Shown here: positions 1 to 6,294 of the stretch, one piece after another | Layout of the letters: every line of letters starts with the position of its first letter | Numbering within the stretch: the first letter of the stretch is position 1 | NCBI GenBank assembly: GCA_013812385.1 | Contig: JACCTM010000339.1 | Coordinates: 1 to 9,775, forward strand | Source of the DNA: Geodermatophilaceae bacterium | Lineage (GTDB): Bacteria; Actinomycetota; Actinomycetes; Mycobacteriales; Geodermatophilaceae | Length of the DNA stretch: 9,775 nucleotides | Direction of reading: 5' to 3' | Made by a program: the position numbers and the translations under genes | The notes under the pieces: model-generated | Database searches by the model: none | The model's input: the letters and a program-made list of their open reading frames with translations, nothing else | What the model was told of the DNA's origin: nothing

Positions 1-773
1 TGACGTACCGAATAGCCCGAAGCCGACTCGATGGCGTGGCCGAGAGTGTGACCGTAGTTCAGCATCTCCCGCCGGCCGGTGTCGGTGAGGTCCTCGGAGA
101 CGACCTCGGCCTTGACCCGCACCGCGCGTACGACGAGTTCGGCCTGCCTGGCCCGCCCAGTCGGGTCGGCCGCGAGCAACTCGAGGATCCCCGGGTCGGC
201 GATGAAGCCGCATTTGACGACCTCGGCAAGCCCGGAGCGGTACTCCGCCAGCGGCAACGTGTCCAGCAGCCCCAGGTCGGCAAGCACGGCCATCGGCGGA
301 TGAAAGGCCCCGACCAGGTTCTTTCCGGCAGATACGTTGATCGCGGTCTTGCCGCCCACGGCCGCATCGACCATGCCCAACAACGTGGTGGGCAGGTTGA
401 TCAATCGCACCCCGCGCAGCCAGGTGGCGGCTACGAACCCGGCCAGGTCGGTCACTGCCCCGCCACCGAACCCCACGATGACATCGCTACGAGTGAAGCC
501 ATGCTCCCCCAGTGCATCCCAGCAGCGCCGTGCGACATCGAGGTGCTTGCCGGCTTCCCCGTCCGGTACGCCGAGTGCGAGGACCTCATGACCAGCCGCA
601 CTCAGCTGGGCATGGATTCGGCTCAGGGCCTGAGCCGGTTGCGACCCATGGATGATGGCGACTCGACGTGCTCCTTCAGCAGCCGCGACGACGTTTTCAG
701 CGGCCCCGGAACCGATCGTCACCGCGTACGGCGCCGGCCCACCCACCCCGATCGTGGTTGCTGATCCCGACAC
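1..773 (-). CDS. aroB: 3-dehydroquinate synthase AroB, C-terminus cut by window edge
   Basis: Converts DAHP to 3-dehydroquinate, the second step of the shikimate pathway, using NAD+ and a divalent metal (usually zinc) in the cytoplasm. Reading the minus strand from 773 gives 257 uninterrupted codons to the edge. Visible are the NAD-binding GGGAVTD (residues 103-109), PTTLLGMVDAAVGGKTAIN (128-146), KNLVGAFH (151-158), LAEVVK with metal ligand E184 (182-187), and NYGHTLGHAIE (239-249) with metal ligand H242 and H246. About 100 C-terminal residues, including the third metal-binding His, lie beyond position 1. The proposed start is GTG at 773, 10 bases after the aroK stop. It places the N-terminus where Mycobacterium AroB begins, but has no clear ribosome binding site. 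An in-frame TTG at 782 and a GTG at 746 are alternatives. The family is certain and the start is moderately so. Confidence 0.96.
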   Translation of the reverse strand, partial: MSGSATTIGVGGPAPYAVTIGSGAAENVVAAAEGARRVAIIHGSQPAQALSRIHAQLSAAGHEVLALGVPDGEAGKHLDVARRCWDALGEHGFTRSDVIVGFGGGAVTDLAGFVAATWLRGVRLINLPTTLLGMVDAAVGGKTAINVSAGKNLVGAFHPPMAVLADLGLLDTLPLAEYRSGLAEVVKCGFIADPGILELLAADPTGRARQAELVVRAVRVKAEVVSEDLTDTGRREMLNYGHTLGHAIESASGYSVR

Positions 774-783
774 AGGGGCCAAG

Positions 784-1329
784 TTAGCGGTTGGTCCGGG
801 ACAGCGACGTGTGCAGTTGATCCACGATCTCGGACACGCTCCGGTGCGAGGCCTCGATGGTGTCGGTGGCGACTTCGGCGTACAAGGGCGCTCGGGCTGC
901 CATGAGTTCACGCAGATGAGCCCGCGGGTTCATCGCCAGCAGCGGCCGGTTGCGGGCAAGTCCAACCCGTTTGGCAGCAGCCGGGACGTCGACCCGCAGC
1001 CAGATGACCCGCTGGTCGGCGAGCAGAGCGCGGGTGCCGGCATCGAGAATCGCCCCTCCGCCCAGGGCGAGCACACCGTCGTGCTCCAGCAGCGCGGCTG
1101 CGACAGCGGCCCTCTCGAGGCGCCGAAAGTGGTCCTCGCCCTCGTCGACGAAGATGTCGCTCACCGACTTGCCGGCGATCTGTTCGACATCCCGGTCGGT
1201 GTCCCGAAAGCTGACTCCGAGGGCGCGGGCCAGTACCCGTCCGACCGTTGACTTCCCAGCCCCCGGTACGCCGACGAGCACCGCCACCGGTCGGTGCGTA
1301 GGAGGCCCTCCGGGCGCGAGTTGGCTCAT
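784..1329 (-). CDS. aroK: Shikimate kinase AroK
   Basis: Phosphorylates shikimate to shikimate 3-phosphate with ATP, the fifth shikimate-pathway step, in the cytoplasm. The 181-residue product is the usual size for this P-loop NMP-kinase-like family. Motifs seen: Walker A GVPGAGKST (20-28, K26), DTD (43-45) for Mg and shikimate, FRRLE (68-72) with a shikimate-binding Arg, GGG (90-92) of the substrate loop, RNRPLL (126-131) in the LID with the ATP-contacting Arg, and ARAPLY (145-150) with the C-terminal shikimate-binding Arg. The ATG overlaps the aroC stop by 4 bases (ATGA), which fixes the start and suggests translational coupling, since no independent Shine-Dalgarno sequence is evident. It ends in TAA. 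The first 13 residues are a poorly conserved, Pro-containing extension before the first beta strand. Nothing else is unusual. Confidence 0.97.
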   Translation of the reverse strand: MSQLAPGGPPTHRPVAVLVGVPGAGKSTVGRVLARALGVSFRDTDRDVEQIAGKSVSDIFVDEGEDHFRRLERAAVAAALLEHDGVLALGGGAILDAGTRALLADQRVIWLRVDVPAAAKRVGLARNRPLLAMNPRAHLRELMAARAPLYAEVATDTIEASHRSVSEIVDQLHTSLSRTNR

Positions 1330-2504
1330 CGGATCGTCAGGTTCGCGAGGTAGGCGGCGACGTTACGAGCAGTCTCGACGACCGAGTCGCCGCCGAACTT
1401 CTCGAGTACGGCGTCGGCAAGCACGAGGGCGACCATGGCTTCGGCGACGACGCCGGCCGCGGGGACAGCGCACACGTCGCTGCGCTGATTGATGGCCGAC
1501 GCGGCCTCGCCGGTGACGACGTCCACGGTGGCCAATGCTTTGGGCACGGTGGAGATGGGCTTCATCGCCGCGCGGACCCGCAGGAGTTCCCCGGTGCTCA
1601 TGCCCCCTTCGATACCTCCGGCTCGGCCGGTTACCCGGTGCAGGCGATCGGCTTCGGACACGATCTCGTCGTGCGCCTGCGAGCCCCGGCGAGCTGCGGT
1701 GGCGAAGCCGTCACCGATCTCCACTCCCTTGATCGCCTGGATGCCCATGAGGGCGGCGGCCAGGCGGGCGTCCAGGCGCCGGTCCCAGTGAGTGAAGCTG
1801 CCCAGCCCCGGCGGTAATCCTTCGACGACGACCTCGACGACGCCCCCGAGGGTGTCTCCTTCACCCTTGGCGGCCTCCACCTCGGCGACCATCGCCGCTG
1901 CGGTGTCTGGGTCGAAGCAGCGGACCGGATCGGCGTCGATTCGGTCCCGGTCGCCCGGGCCGGGGATCGGTAGACCTGGTGCCAGCACCGTTCCGAGGCC
2001 GACGACGTGACTGACCAGGCCAGCTCCGGTCGTCTGAGCAAGGAAGGCCGCTGCCACAACCCCCAGGGCGACACGCGCGGCGGTCTCCCTGGCACTGGCC
2101 CGCTCGAGCACCGGGCGAGCGTCGCGGAAGCCGTACTTCTGCATACCGGTCAGATCGGCGTGGCCGGGACGTGGCCTGGTCAGCGGCGCGTTGCGGGCCT
2201 GGCGGGACAGCACTGCTTCGTCCACGGGATCGGCTGCCATCACGGTTTCCCATTTGGGCCACTCGGTGTTGGCGATCTCGATCGAGATCGGGCCGCCCAG
2301 GCTCACACCGTGGCGCAGTCCGCCGCGGAAGGCGACCTCGTCACGCTCGAAACTCATCCGAGCTCCACGCCCGTATCCGAGGCGTCGACGAGCCAGGGCC
2401 GTGACGAGATCCTCGGTCGTGATCGAGACCCCTGCCGGAAGTCCCTCGAGGATGGCGGTGAGGGCCGGGCCGTGTGATTCTCCGGCCGTGAGCCAGCGCA
2501 GCAT
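1326..2504 (-). CDS. aroC: Chorismate synthase AroC
   Basis: Catalyses the last shikimate-pathway step, anti-1,4 elimination of phosphate from EPSP to give chorismate, with reduced FMN, in the cytoplasm. At 392 residues it is the normal length for the bacterial enzyme. It opens with the canonical MLRWLTAGESHG (GESHG 8-12, catalytic H11). Other signatures are RPGHAD (112-117, H115), ERASARETA (134-142), GGIEGGMSTG (296-305) and the family signature GEAASAINQRSDVCAVP (332-348, with D343). The ATG at 2504 is fixed by the conserved N-terminus, although the preceding Shine-Dalgarno is weak. The 42 bases between the prepilin peptidase stop and this start hold no obvious terminator or promoter. The 3' end overlaps aroK by 4 bases. 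Nearby aroE, aroK and aroB make a partial shikimate-pathway cluster. Confidence 0.98.
   Translation of the reverse strand: MLRWLTAGESHGPALTAILEGLPAGVSITTEDLVTALARRRLGYGRGARMSFERDEVAFRGGLRHGVSLGGPISIEIANTEWPKWETVMAADPVDEAVLSRQARNAPLTRPRPGHADLTGMQKYGFRDARPVLERASARETAARVALGVVAAAFLAQTTGAGLVSHVVGLGTVLAPGLPIPGPGDRDRIDADPVRCFDPDTAAAMVAEVEAAKGEGDTLGGVVEVVVEGLPPGLGSFTHWDRRLDARLAAALMGIQAIKGVEIGDGFATAARRGSQAHDEIVSEADRLHRVTGRAGGIEGGMSTGELLRVRAAMKPISTVPKALATVDVVTGEAASAINQRSDVCAVPAAGVVAEAMVALVLADAVLEKFGGDSVVETARNVAAYLANLTIR
2273..2290. repeat. 18-bp perfect palindrome inside aroC
   Basis: CGATCTCGATCGAGATCG equals its own reverse complement. It lies over codons 72-77 of aroC, a conserved strand (PISIEI), where the codons ATC TCG ATC GAG ATC generate the symmetry. 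It is most likely a by-product of codon choice. A DNA-level role cannot be excluded from sequence alone. Confidence 0.6.
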
Positions 2505-2546
2505 GTCCCAAGTTTGGCAGGTACCGCCAGGTCGGCCGGCGCAGCG

Positions 2547-3254
2547 CTACCCCAGCGGTCCTGAAGCAACGACGACCAGCCAGGCACCGATGAGCAAGGC
2601 TGGCCCGAACGGGATCGCCGTCCTCAGGGTCGCGCGACCGGTCACCACGAGCAGCAACGAGGCGAGAGCGCCGGCGGCGAAGCCGGCCAACCCGGCGAGG
2701 ACGGCGAGTTCCCAACCCAGCCATCCGGTGTGCAGGCTGAGCAACGCAGCCAGCTTCACATCACCGAATCCCATCCCCTTGGGGCTGATCAACGCCATCA
2801 CCAGGAATGCGGTAAAGGCGACCGCAGCGCACAGCAGGCCTCGAAGCAACGGGCTCCACGAACCCGCCAGAACCGCGTCGGCCCCCAGCACCACGGCGCA
2901 GCCAAGGGCACCGGTCATCGTGAGCCGATCGGGCAGCCGATGATGTTCCAGGTCGATCGCCGCGAGCATCAGCCCGATCACACCCAGCAGGAGAAACGCT
3001 GCCAAGGCAGGACGCCAGCCGACCACTGCTGCCAGGCCGCCCAGCACGACTGCGCCGATCCCAGTCATGAGCGCGCGACGACGGAGGGTCGCCGGCTCCC
3101 CGATCAGCCAGCGCGACGAGCCGCGTTGCCAGGGCCACGCCCGGTCGGGGACCGTGACGCTCGTGGCTGCAGCGGCTGGGCCCAGCACCGCGCCCACGAG
3201 TGCGCCGAACGCCGGCCCTTCCGCACTGTCGACGATCGACCTGACGATGCTCAT
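2547..3254 (-). CDS. A24-family prepilin peptidase, short form without methyltransferase domain
   Basis: Probable inner-membrane aspartyl protease of the type IV prepilin/TadV group (family A24). The 235-residue protein is almost entirely hydrophobic helices separated by short loops. The two catalytic motifs are present: the DLEHHRLPDRLT loop (D101 followed by LPD) and GFGDVK (G162-K167, D165). A TAIPFGPALLIGAW segment (212-225) is typical of the family's last helices. The N-terminal cysteine-containing methyltransferase domain of PilD-type enzymes is absent. The start at 3254 gives an ATGA overlap with the aroE stop and removes a non-homologous basic extension that an upstream start would add. 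Mycobacterium carries a similar orphan (Rv2551c) beside aroE, from memory. No pilin, pilus ATPase or tad gene is in the window, so the substrate is unknown. Confidence 0.88.
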   Translation of the reverse strand: MSIVRSIVDSAEGPAFGALVGAVLGPAAAATSVTVPDRAWPWQRGSSRWLIGEPATLRRRALMTGIGAVVLGGLAAVVGWRPALAAFLLLGVIGLMLAAIDLEHHRLPDRLTMTGALGCAVVLGADAVLAGSWSPLLRGLLCAAVAFTAFLVMALISPKGMGFGDVKLAALLSLHTGWLGWELAVLAGLAGFAAGALASLLLVVTGRATLRTAIPFGPALLIGAWLVVVASGPLG

Positions 3255-4120
3255 GCTGGTGCGAGGCTGCCACCCGGGAGCAGGGCCGCGCGCATGGCTT
3301 CCACAGGCGCCGGTCGGCCAGTGATCAGTTCGACCTGCCCTACGGCCTGCCACAACAGCACGGCTGCACCACCGATCGCCTGCGCCCCACGAGCCGCCGC
3401 CGCTTCGACCAGCGCCGTCGGCCACGGGTCGTAGCTCACGTCGAGGACCGTCTGCCCGGTCCGCCAGCGATGACTCACGAGATAAGTCGTCGCAGCGGCC
3501 GGGACCGTGCTGATCACGAGATCGGCGCAGAGCGCGTCCACCGGTGGACTTTCTCCGGAGAAAGTGCGGTCTGGCGGCCCCAGCCCAGGCCATCGGTGTA
3601 GCTGTCCGGTCATGTTGAGCCGAGCAAGGAGCCCGAACAACGCCTGTGCCCGGGCGGGGTCGCGTACGACGATGCCCACGTGCTTGTGTCCGAGTGTGGC
3701 CAGCGCCGCGACGGCAGCCGATGCGGTTCCCCCCGCACCGAGGACAGTCGCTGATTCGGCCCGGCCGGCGGTCGTCCCGGCTTCGTCCAATGCGCCGAGC
3801 ATGCCCGCGACATCGGTGTTGTCCGCATGCCAGCCGCAATCCGAGCGAAGCAGGGTGTTCGCCGCACCAACAAGGGACGCGAGTTCTGAAGCTGAATCGG
3901 CGCAGTGCAGGGCGCTCTGCTTGACCGGCATCGTCACCGACACACCGCGCCAGGTCTCGTCCAGCCCGGCCAACCAGCCGCCCAGTTGGGTGGCATTCAG
4001 CTCTACCCGGTCATAGGTCCAACCGGACAGGCCCAGAGCGGTGTAGGCCGCCCGGTGCAGGATCGGTGAACGAGAGTGGGCGATCGGGCTGCCGACGACC
4101 GCGCAACGGACCTCAGGCAC
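3251..4120 (-). CDS. aroE: Shikimate dehydrogenase AroE
   Basis: Reduces 3-dehydroshikimate to shikimate with NADPH, the fourth shikimate-pathway step, in the cytoplasm. The 289-residue protein has the shikimate-binding GSPIAHSRSP (10-19, S16 and S18), SVTMPVK with catalytic Lys K67 (61-67), GAANTL (85-90), ADNTD with catalytic Asp D103 (99-103), the Rossmann loop GAGGTA (128-133), an NADPH-phosphate-recognition segment VRDPAR (152-157), ISTVPA (203-208) and a C-terminal substrate-side helix containing WQAVGQVE (257-264, Q258). A His often precedes this Gln in relatives; here it is Trp. The start is a GTG at 4120 after GAGGTG, and the next residues match the family N-terminus. The 3' end overlaps the prepilin peptidase ATG by 4 bases. 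A perfect 18-bp palindrome sits in a variable stretch (codons 186-191). Confidence 0.96.
   Translation of the reverse strand: MPEVRCAVVGSPIAHSRSPILHRAAYTALGLSGWTYDRVELNATQLGGWLAGLDETWRGVSVTMPVKQSALHCADSASELASLVGAANTLLRSDCGWHADNTDVAGMLGALDEAGTTAGRAESATVLGAGGTASAAVAALATLGHKHVGIVVRDPARAQALFGLLARLNMTGQLHRWPGLGPPDRTFSGESPPVDALCADLVISTVPAAATTYLVSHRWRTGQTVLDVSYDPWPTALVEAAAARGAQAIGGAAVLLWQAVGQVELITGRPAPVEAMRAALLPGGSLAPA
3548..3565. repeat. 18-bp perfect palindrome inside aroE
   Basis: ACTTTCTCCGGAGAAAGT is exactly self-complementary. It fills six whole aroE codons (186-191, Thr-Phe-Ser-Gly-Glu-Ser) in a poorly conserved stretch before the ISTVPA strand. It is 50% GC, lower than its surroundings. Protein conservation does not explain it, so a binding site for a dimeric regulator or chance are both possible. 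Confidence 0.6.
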
Positions 4121-4202
4121 GGCACCTCAACAGATCCGGCAAAGCATGCGGCGCCAGCGTCTCATCCACGGTGCCCTCTCGGGACGAGCAGTCGCGGTGA
4201 AA
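4121..4202. other. 82-base gap between mltG and aroE
   Basis: This is the longest gap between consecutive operon genes here. Apart from the aroE ribosome binding site at its 3' end, I see no convincing hairpin-plus-T-tract and no good -35/-10 pair on the minus strand. Read-through from mltG to aroE is the simplest reading. Confidence 0.4.
4123..4128 (-). promoter_or_regulatory. Ribosome binding site for aroE
   Basis: GAGGTG on the minus strand ends 2 bases before the GTG at 4120, with the GAGG core 4 bases away. The spacing is short, but this is the only purine-rich element near the start and it supports the GTG start. Confidence 0.55.
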
Positions 4203-5783
4203 TCAGCCGCAGCCGAGACCGGCGGCCTCGCACTGCGCCTTGGCCGCGAGGAACTCGTCGTAGCTGGCCGTGAACAGGTGCTCCCCTTCGATGTTCTGCA
4301 GGACGTAGTAGAGGAAGTCACCGGGCGCGGGGTTCAGGGCGCCGACGACCGAGGGTTGACCGGGGTTGCTGATCGGGGTCGGCGGCAGCCCGACGCGGGT
4401 CCGGGTGTTGTACGGCGAGTCGGTGGTCAGCGCCTCGGTGGTCAGCTCCCCGCCGTTGATGCCCAACTCGTAGGCAAGCGTCGCGTCGATGCCCAGGGCG
4501 ATGTTCTGGTCCAGCCGGTTGTAGATCACCCGGGCGACCAGCGACCGTTCCCGTTCCACGGTCACCTCGGACTGCACCATCGAGCTGACGACGAGCACCT
4601 CGTACGGCGTCAGACCCACCGCGGCGGCATTGGCCTCCAGGCCGGTTTCCACGGCAACCTCGTTGAATTCCGCCACCATGGCGCCGAGGATCTCGCCGGC
4701 GGTGCTGTCCGGGGTGACGTCGTAGGTCGCCGGGTAGAGAAAACCTTCGAGCTGTCCGTTGGACCACGGCGGCAGGCCCAGTTGCTCCGGAGCATCGACG
4801 ACTGCCTGAAAGTCGGCCAGCGGGATCTCGGTCTGCTCGGCCAGCGACTCGATCGTTCGAGCGACGGTGTAGCCCTCCGGAATCGTGACCCGGTCGAGCA
4901 GTCGCGCCGTCGGGTCCAAGATCAGAGCCACCGCGGCTTCCCCGCTCATCTGCGAACGCATTGCATAAAGGCCGGGTTGGATGGTCATGACGTCGGCATT
5001 CCCGCTGGCGGCGTCCAAGAACGCCTGGGTGCTGGCCACGACATCGCTTTCGACGAGAACCTCGGCTATTCGCGCCGTCGATGCGCCTTCGGGCACCTCG
5101 ATCTCGACTGTGCCGCTGCCCTGTCCGGAGTAGTCAGCAGTGGGCTCGGTCGAGAACAAGCCGACGATCGCCCGACCGCCGAAGAAGATTCCAGCGACCA
5201 ATGCGGCGATCACCCCGAGTGAGACCAGGATTCCAAGCGGCCTGCGACCACTGCGACCGGGCGGCCGAGGCCGTCCAGCGCGCCGGTGGCCCGCCTCAGC
5301 CACGGGGGCCCCGCCAAGCAGACCAAGGTCATCAGCGGGCTCCTCGAGGTGTGCTTCCTCGACGTCTGCTTCCTCGTCATGCGCGTCCTGGAGGTCGTGA
5401 TCCGGCGCGGTCGGATGGTGGACGATCTGGCCCTCGGCCAGGGAAGTTTGGTCCGGCGGCTCCGCCAACTCCGGTTCCACGAGCGGCCCTTGGTCGAACC
5501 GGGACTGCCCGACCTGCGGGTAGGCGATCGGAGGCTGGATATTGAATCGGTCGGCGAACGACACCGGAGCGGGCTCGGTCTTGTGTGTGACATGGTCGTC
5601 GAAAGCGCTCTGGCTTCGGTCATGATCCCCGTTCGAGGCGAACAGCGGGTCCTGACCCGCGGACGCTGACGGCGAAGGACGCGCCGGGGGCCAGTTGTCC
5701 TGACCGAGAAATAGGGGTCCGGTATCCGCGGTCGGGGGCGGCGGGGGCGCTTCGTCGTCAGAGTCAGCGCGGTGTCGGCTCAC
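4203..5783 (-). CDS. mltG: Endolytic murein transglycosylase MltG (YceG-like)
   Basis: Cleaves nascent glycan strands in peptidoglycan, thought to set glycan length by terminating polymerisation; anchored in the membrane with the catalytic domain outside. The 526 residues divide into a long Pro- and acid-rich tail (1-180) with no recognisable domain, basic residues and one membrane helix (about 183-210), a LysM-like region (about 222-295) and the YceG catalytic domain (about 295-520). Catalytic-domain signatures are VVSSMVQSEV (398-407), IYNRL (420-424), GIDATLAYE (431-439), SPYNTR..GLPPTPISNPG (456-475) and NPAPGDFLYYV (484-494). E406 aligns with E. coli catalytic E218 in ASIVEKET; the preceding acidic residue is Gln here. 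Two cysteines near the C-terminus (518, 525) could form a disulfide. The GTG start follows GAGGCGAGG with 5-base spacing. Long N-terminal tails are usual in actinobacterial MltG. Confidence 0.95.
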   Translation of the reverse strand: MSRHRADSDDEAPPPPPTADTGPLFLGQDNWPPARPSPSASAGQDPLFASNGDHDRSQSAFDDHVTHKTEPAPVSFADRFNIQPPIAYPQVGQSRFDQGPLVEPELAEPPDQTSLAEGQIVHHPTAPDHDLQDAHDEEADVEEAHLEEPADDLGLLGGAPVAEAGHRRAGRPRPPGRSGRRPLGILVSLGVIAALVAGIFFGGRAIVGLFSTEPTADYSGQGSGTVEIEVPEGASTARIAEVLVESDVVASTQAFLDAASGNADVMTIQPGLYAMRSQMSGEAAVALILDPTARLLDRVTIPEGYTVARTIESLAEQTEIPLADFQAVVDAPEQLGLPPWSNGQLEGFLYPATYDVTPDSTAGEILGAMVAEFNEVAVETGLEANAAAVGLTPYEVLVVSSMVQSEVTVERERSLVARVIYNRLDQNIALGIDATLAYELGINGGELTTEALTTDSPYNTRTRVGLPPTPISNPGQPSVVGALNPAPGDFLYYVLQNIEGEHLFTASYDEFLAAKAQCEAAGLGCG

Positions 5784-5835
5784 AACTGCCTCGCCTCGTG
5801 CGCTGTGTCATGGCGCGCTCCGCGCGCGAGTCGCC
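5784..5835. other. 52-base gap between ruvX and mltG
   Basis: It holds the mltG ribosome binding site and a short GC-only stem (GCGCG at 5813-5817, CGCGC at 5821-5825, loop of 3). No T-tract follows it on the minus strand, so I do not call a terminator. Confidence 0.35.
5789..5797 (-). promoter_or_regulatory. Ribosome binding site for mltG
   Basis: GAGGCGAGG on the minus strand lies 5 bases before the GTG at 5783. It decides the choice of this non-ATG start. Confidence 0.65.
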
Positions 5836-6294
5836 TCACGGGCTCTCCTGTCTGCGGTGAGCCAAGTGGTCCAGCCAGGTCTGCAGAATTATCGCCGCAG
5901 CGGTCTGGTCCACCAAGCCCCGTTGCGCGCGACTGTCCAGACCCTGCGCTGCGAGTGCTGCGCTGGCTGCCCGGGTGCTGAGCCGCTCGTCCACTAGACG
6001 AACAGGCACCGGCTCGATCAGCGTCGCCACGGCAACAGAGTAGGCGCTGGCCTCCTTGGAGGCTGCACTTTGGGCACCGGACAGGTGCAGTGGGAGTCCG
6101 ACGACCACCTCGACGACCTCGTGCTCGTGGACCAGATCAGCGATCCTGCGCTGGTCGGCTGCCCCACGATCCCGCGCCAAAGTGGCCAAGGGCGTGGCCA
6201 GAATCGCGTACGGATCACTGAGCGCCACTCCCACCCGCACCGATCCCACATCGATGCCCAGGCGCCGACCGGCCCGCGGTGTGTCGGCACTCAT
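5836..6294 (-). CDS. ruvX: RuvX/YqgF family RNase H-fold protein
   Basis: Small cytoplasmic RNase H-like protein, annotated as a putative Holliday-junction resolvase. In E. coli YqgF is implicated in maturing the 5' end of 16S rRNA. At 152 residues it is of normal length. The family motifs are all present: GIDVGSVRVGVALSD (13-27, first metal-binding D15), VVVGLPLHLSG (63-73), VRLVDERLST (98-107, with E103) and LVDQTAAAIILQTWLD (127-142, D129). The ATG overlaps the alaS stop by 4 bases (ATGA), which fixes the start and implies coupled translation. The alaS-ruvX-mltG order is widespread in bacteria. Nothing departs from the family norm. Confidence 0.95.
   Translation of the reverse strand: MSADTPRAGRRLGIDVGSVRVGVALSDPYAILATPLATLARDRGAADQRRIADLVHEHEVVEVVVGLPLHLSGAQSAASKEASAYSVAVATLIEPVPVRLVDERLSTRAASAALAAQGLDSRAQRGLVDQTAAAIILQTWLDHLAHRRQESP

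Noticed and set aside
36..764. Plus-strand open frame of 242 codons opposite aroB
   Set aside because: The minus strand encodes an unambiguous AroB with its NAD- and metal-binding motifs, and the plus-strand product resembles no protein family.
3255..3839. N-terminal extension of the prepilin peptidase up to 3839
   Set aside because: The added residues overlap aroE out of frame and are Arg/Gly-rich with no homology. The ATG at 3254 makes a standard 4-base overlap and a complete membrane protein.
4146..5222. Long open frame of 358 codons on the plus strand opposite mltG
   Set aside because: It lies wholly antisense to a well-supported mltG gene, has no recognisable motif, and is the kind of open frame GC-rich codon usage produces on the opposite strand.
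5813..5825. GCGCG/CGCGC hairpin after ruvX as a terminator
   Set aside because: The stem is only 5 bp, no T-tract follows, and such GC stems are common by chance at this base composition.
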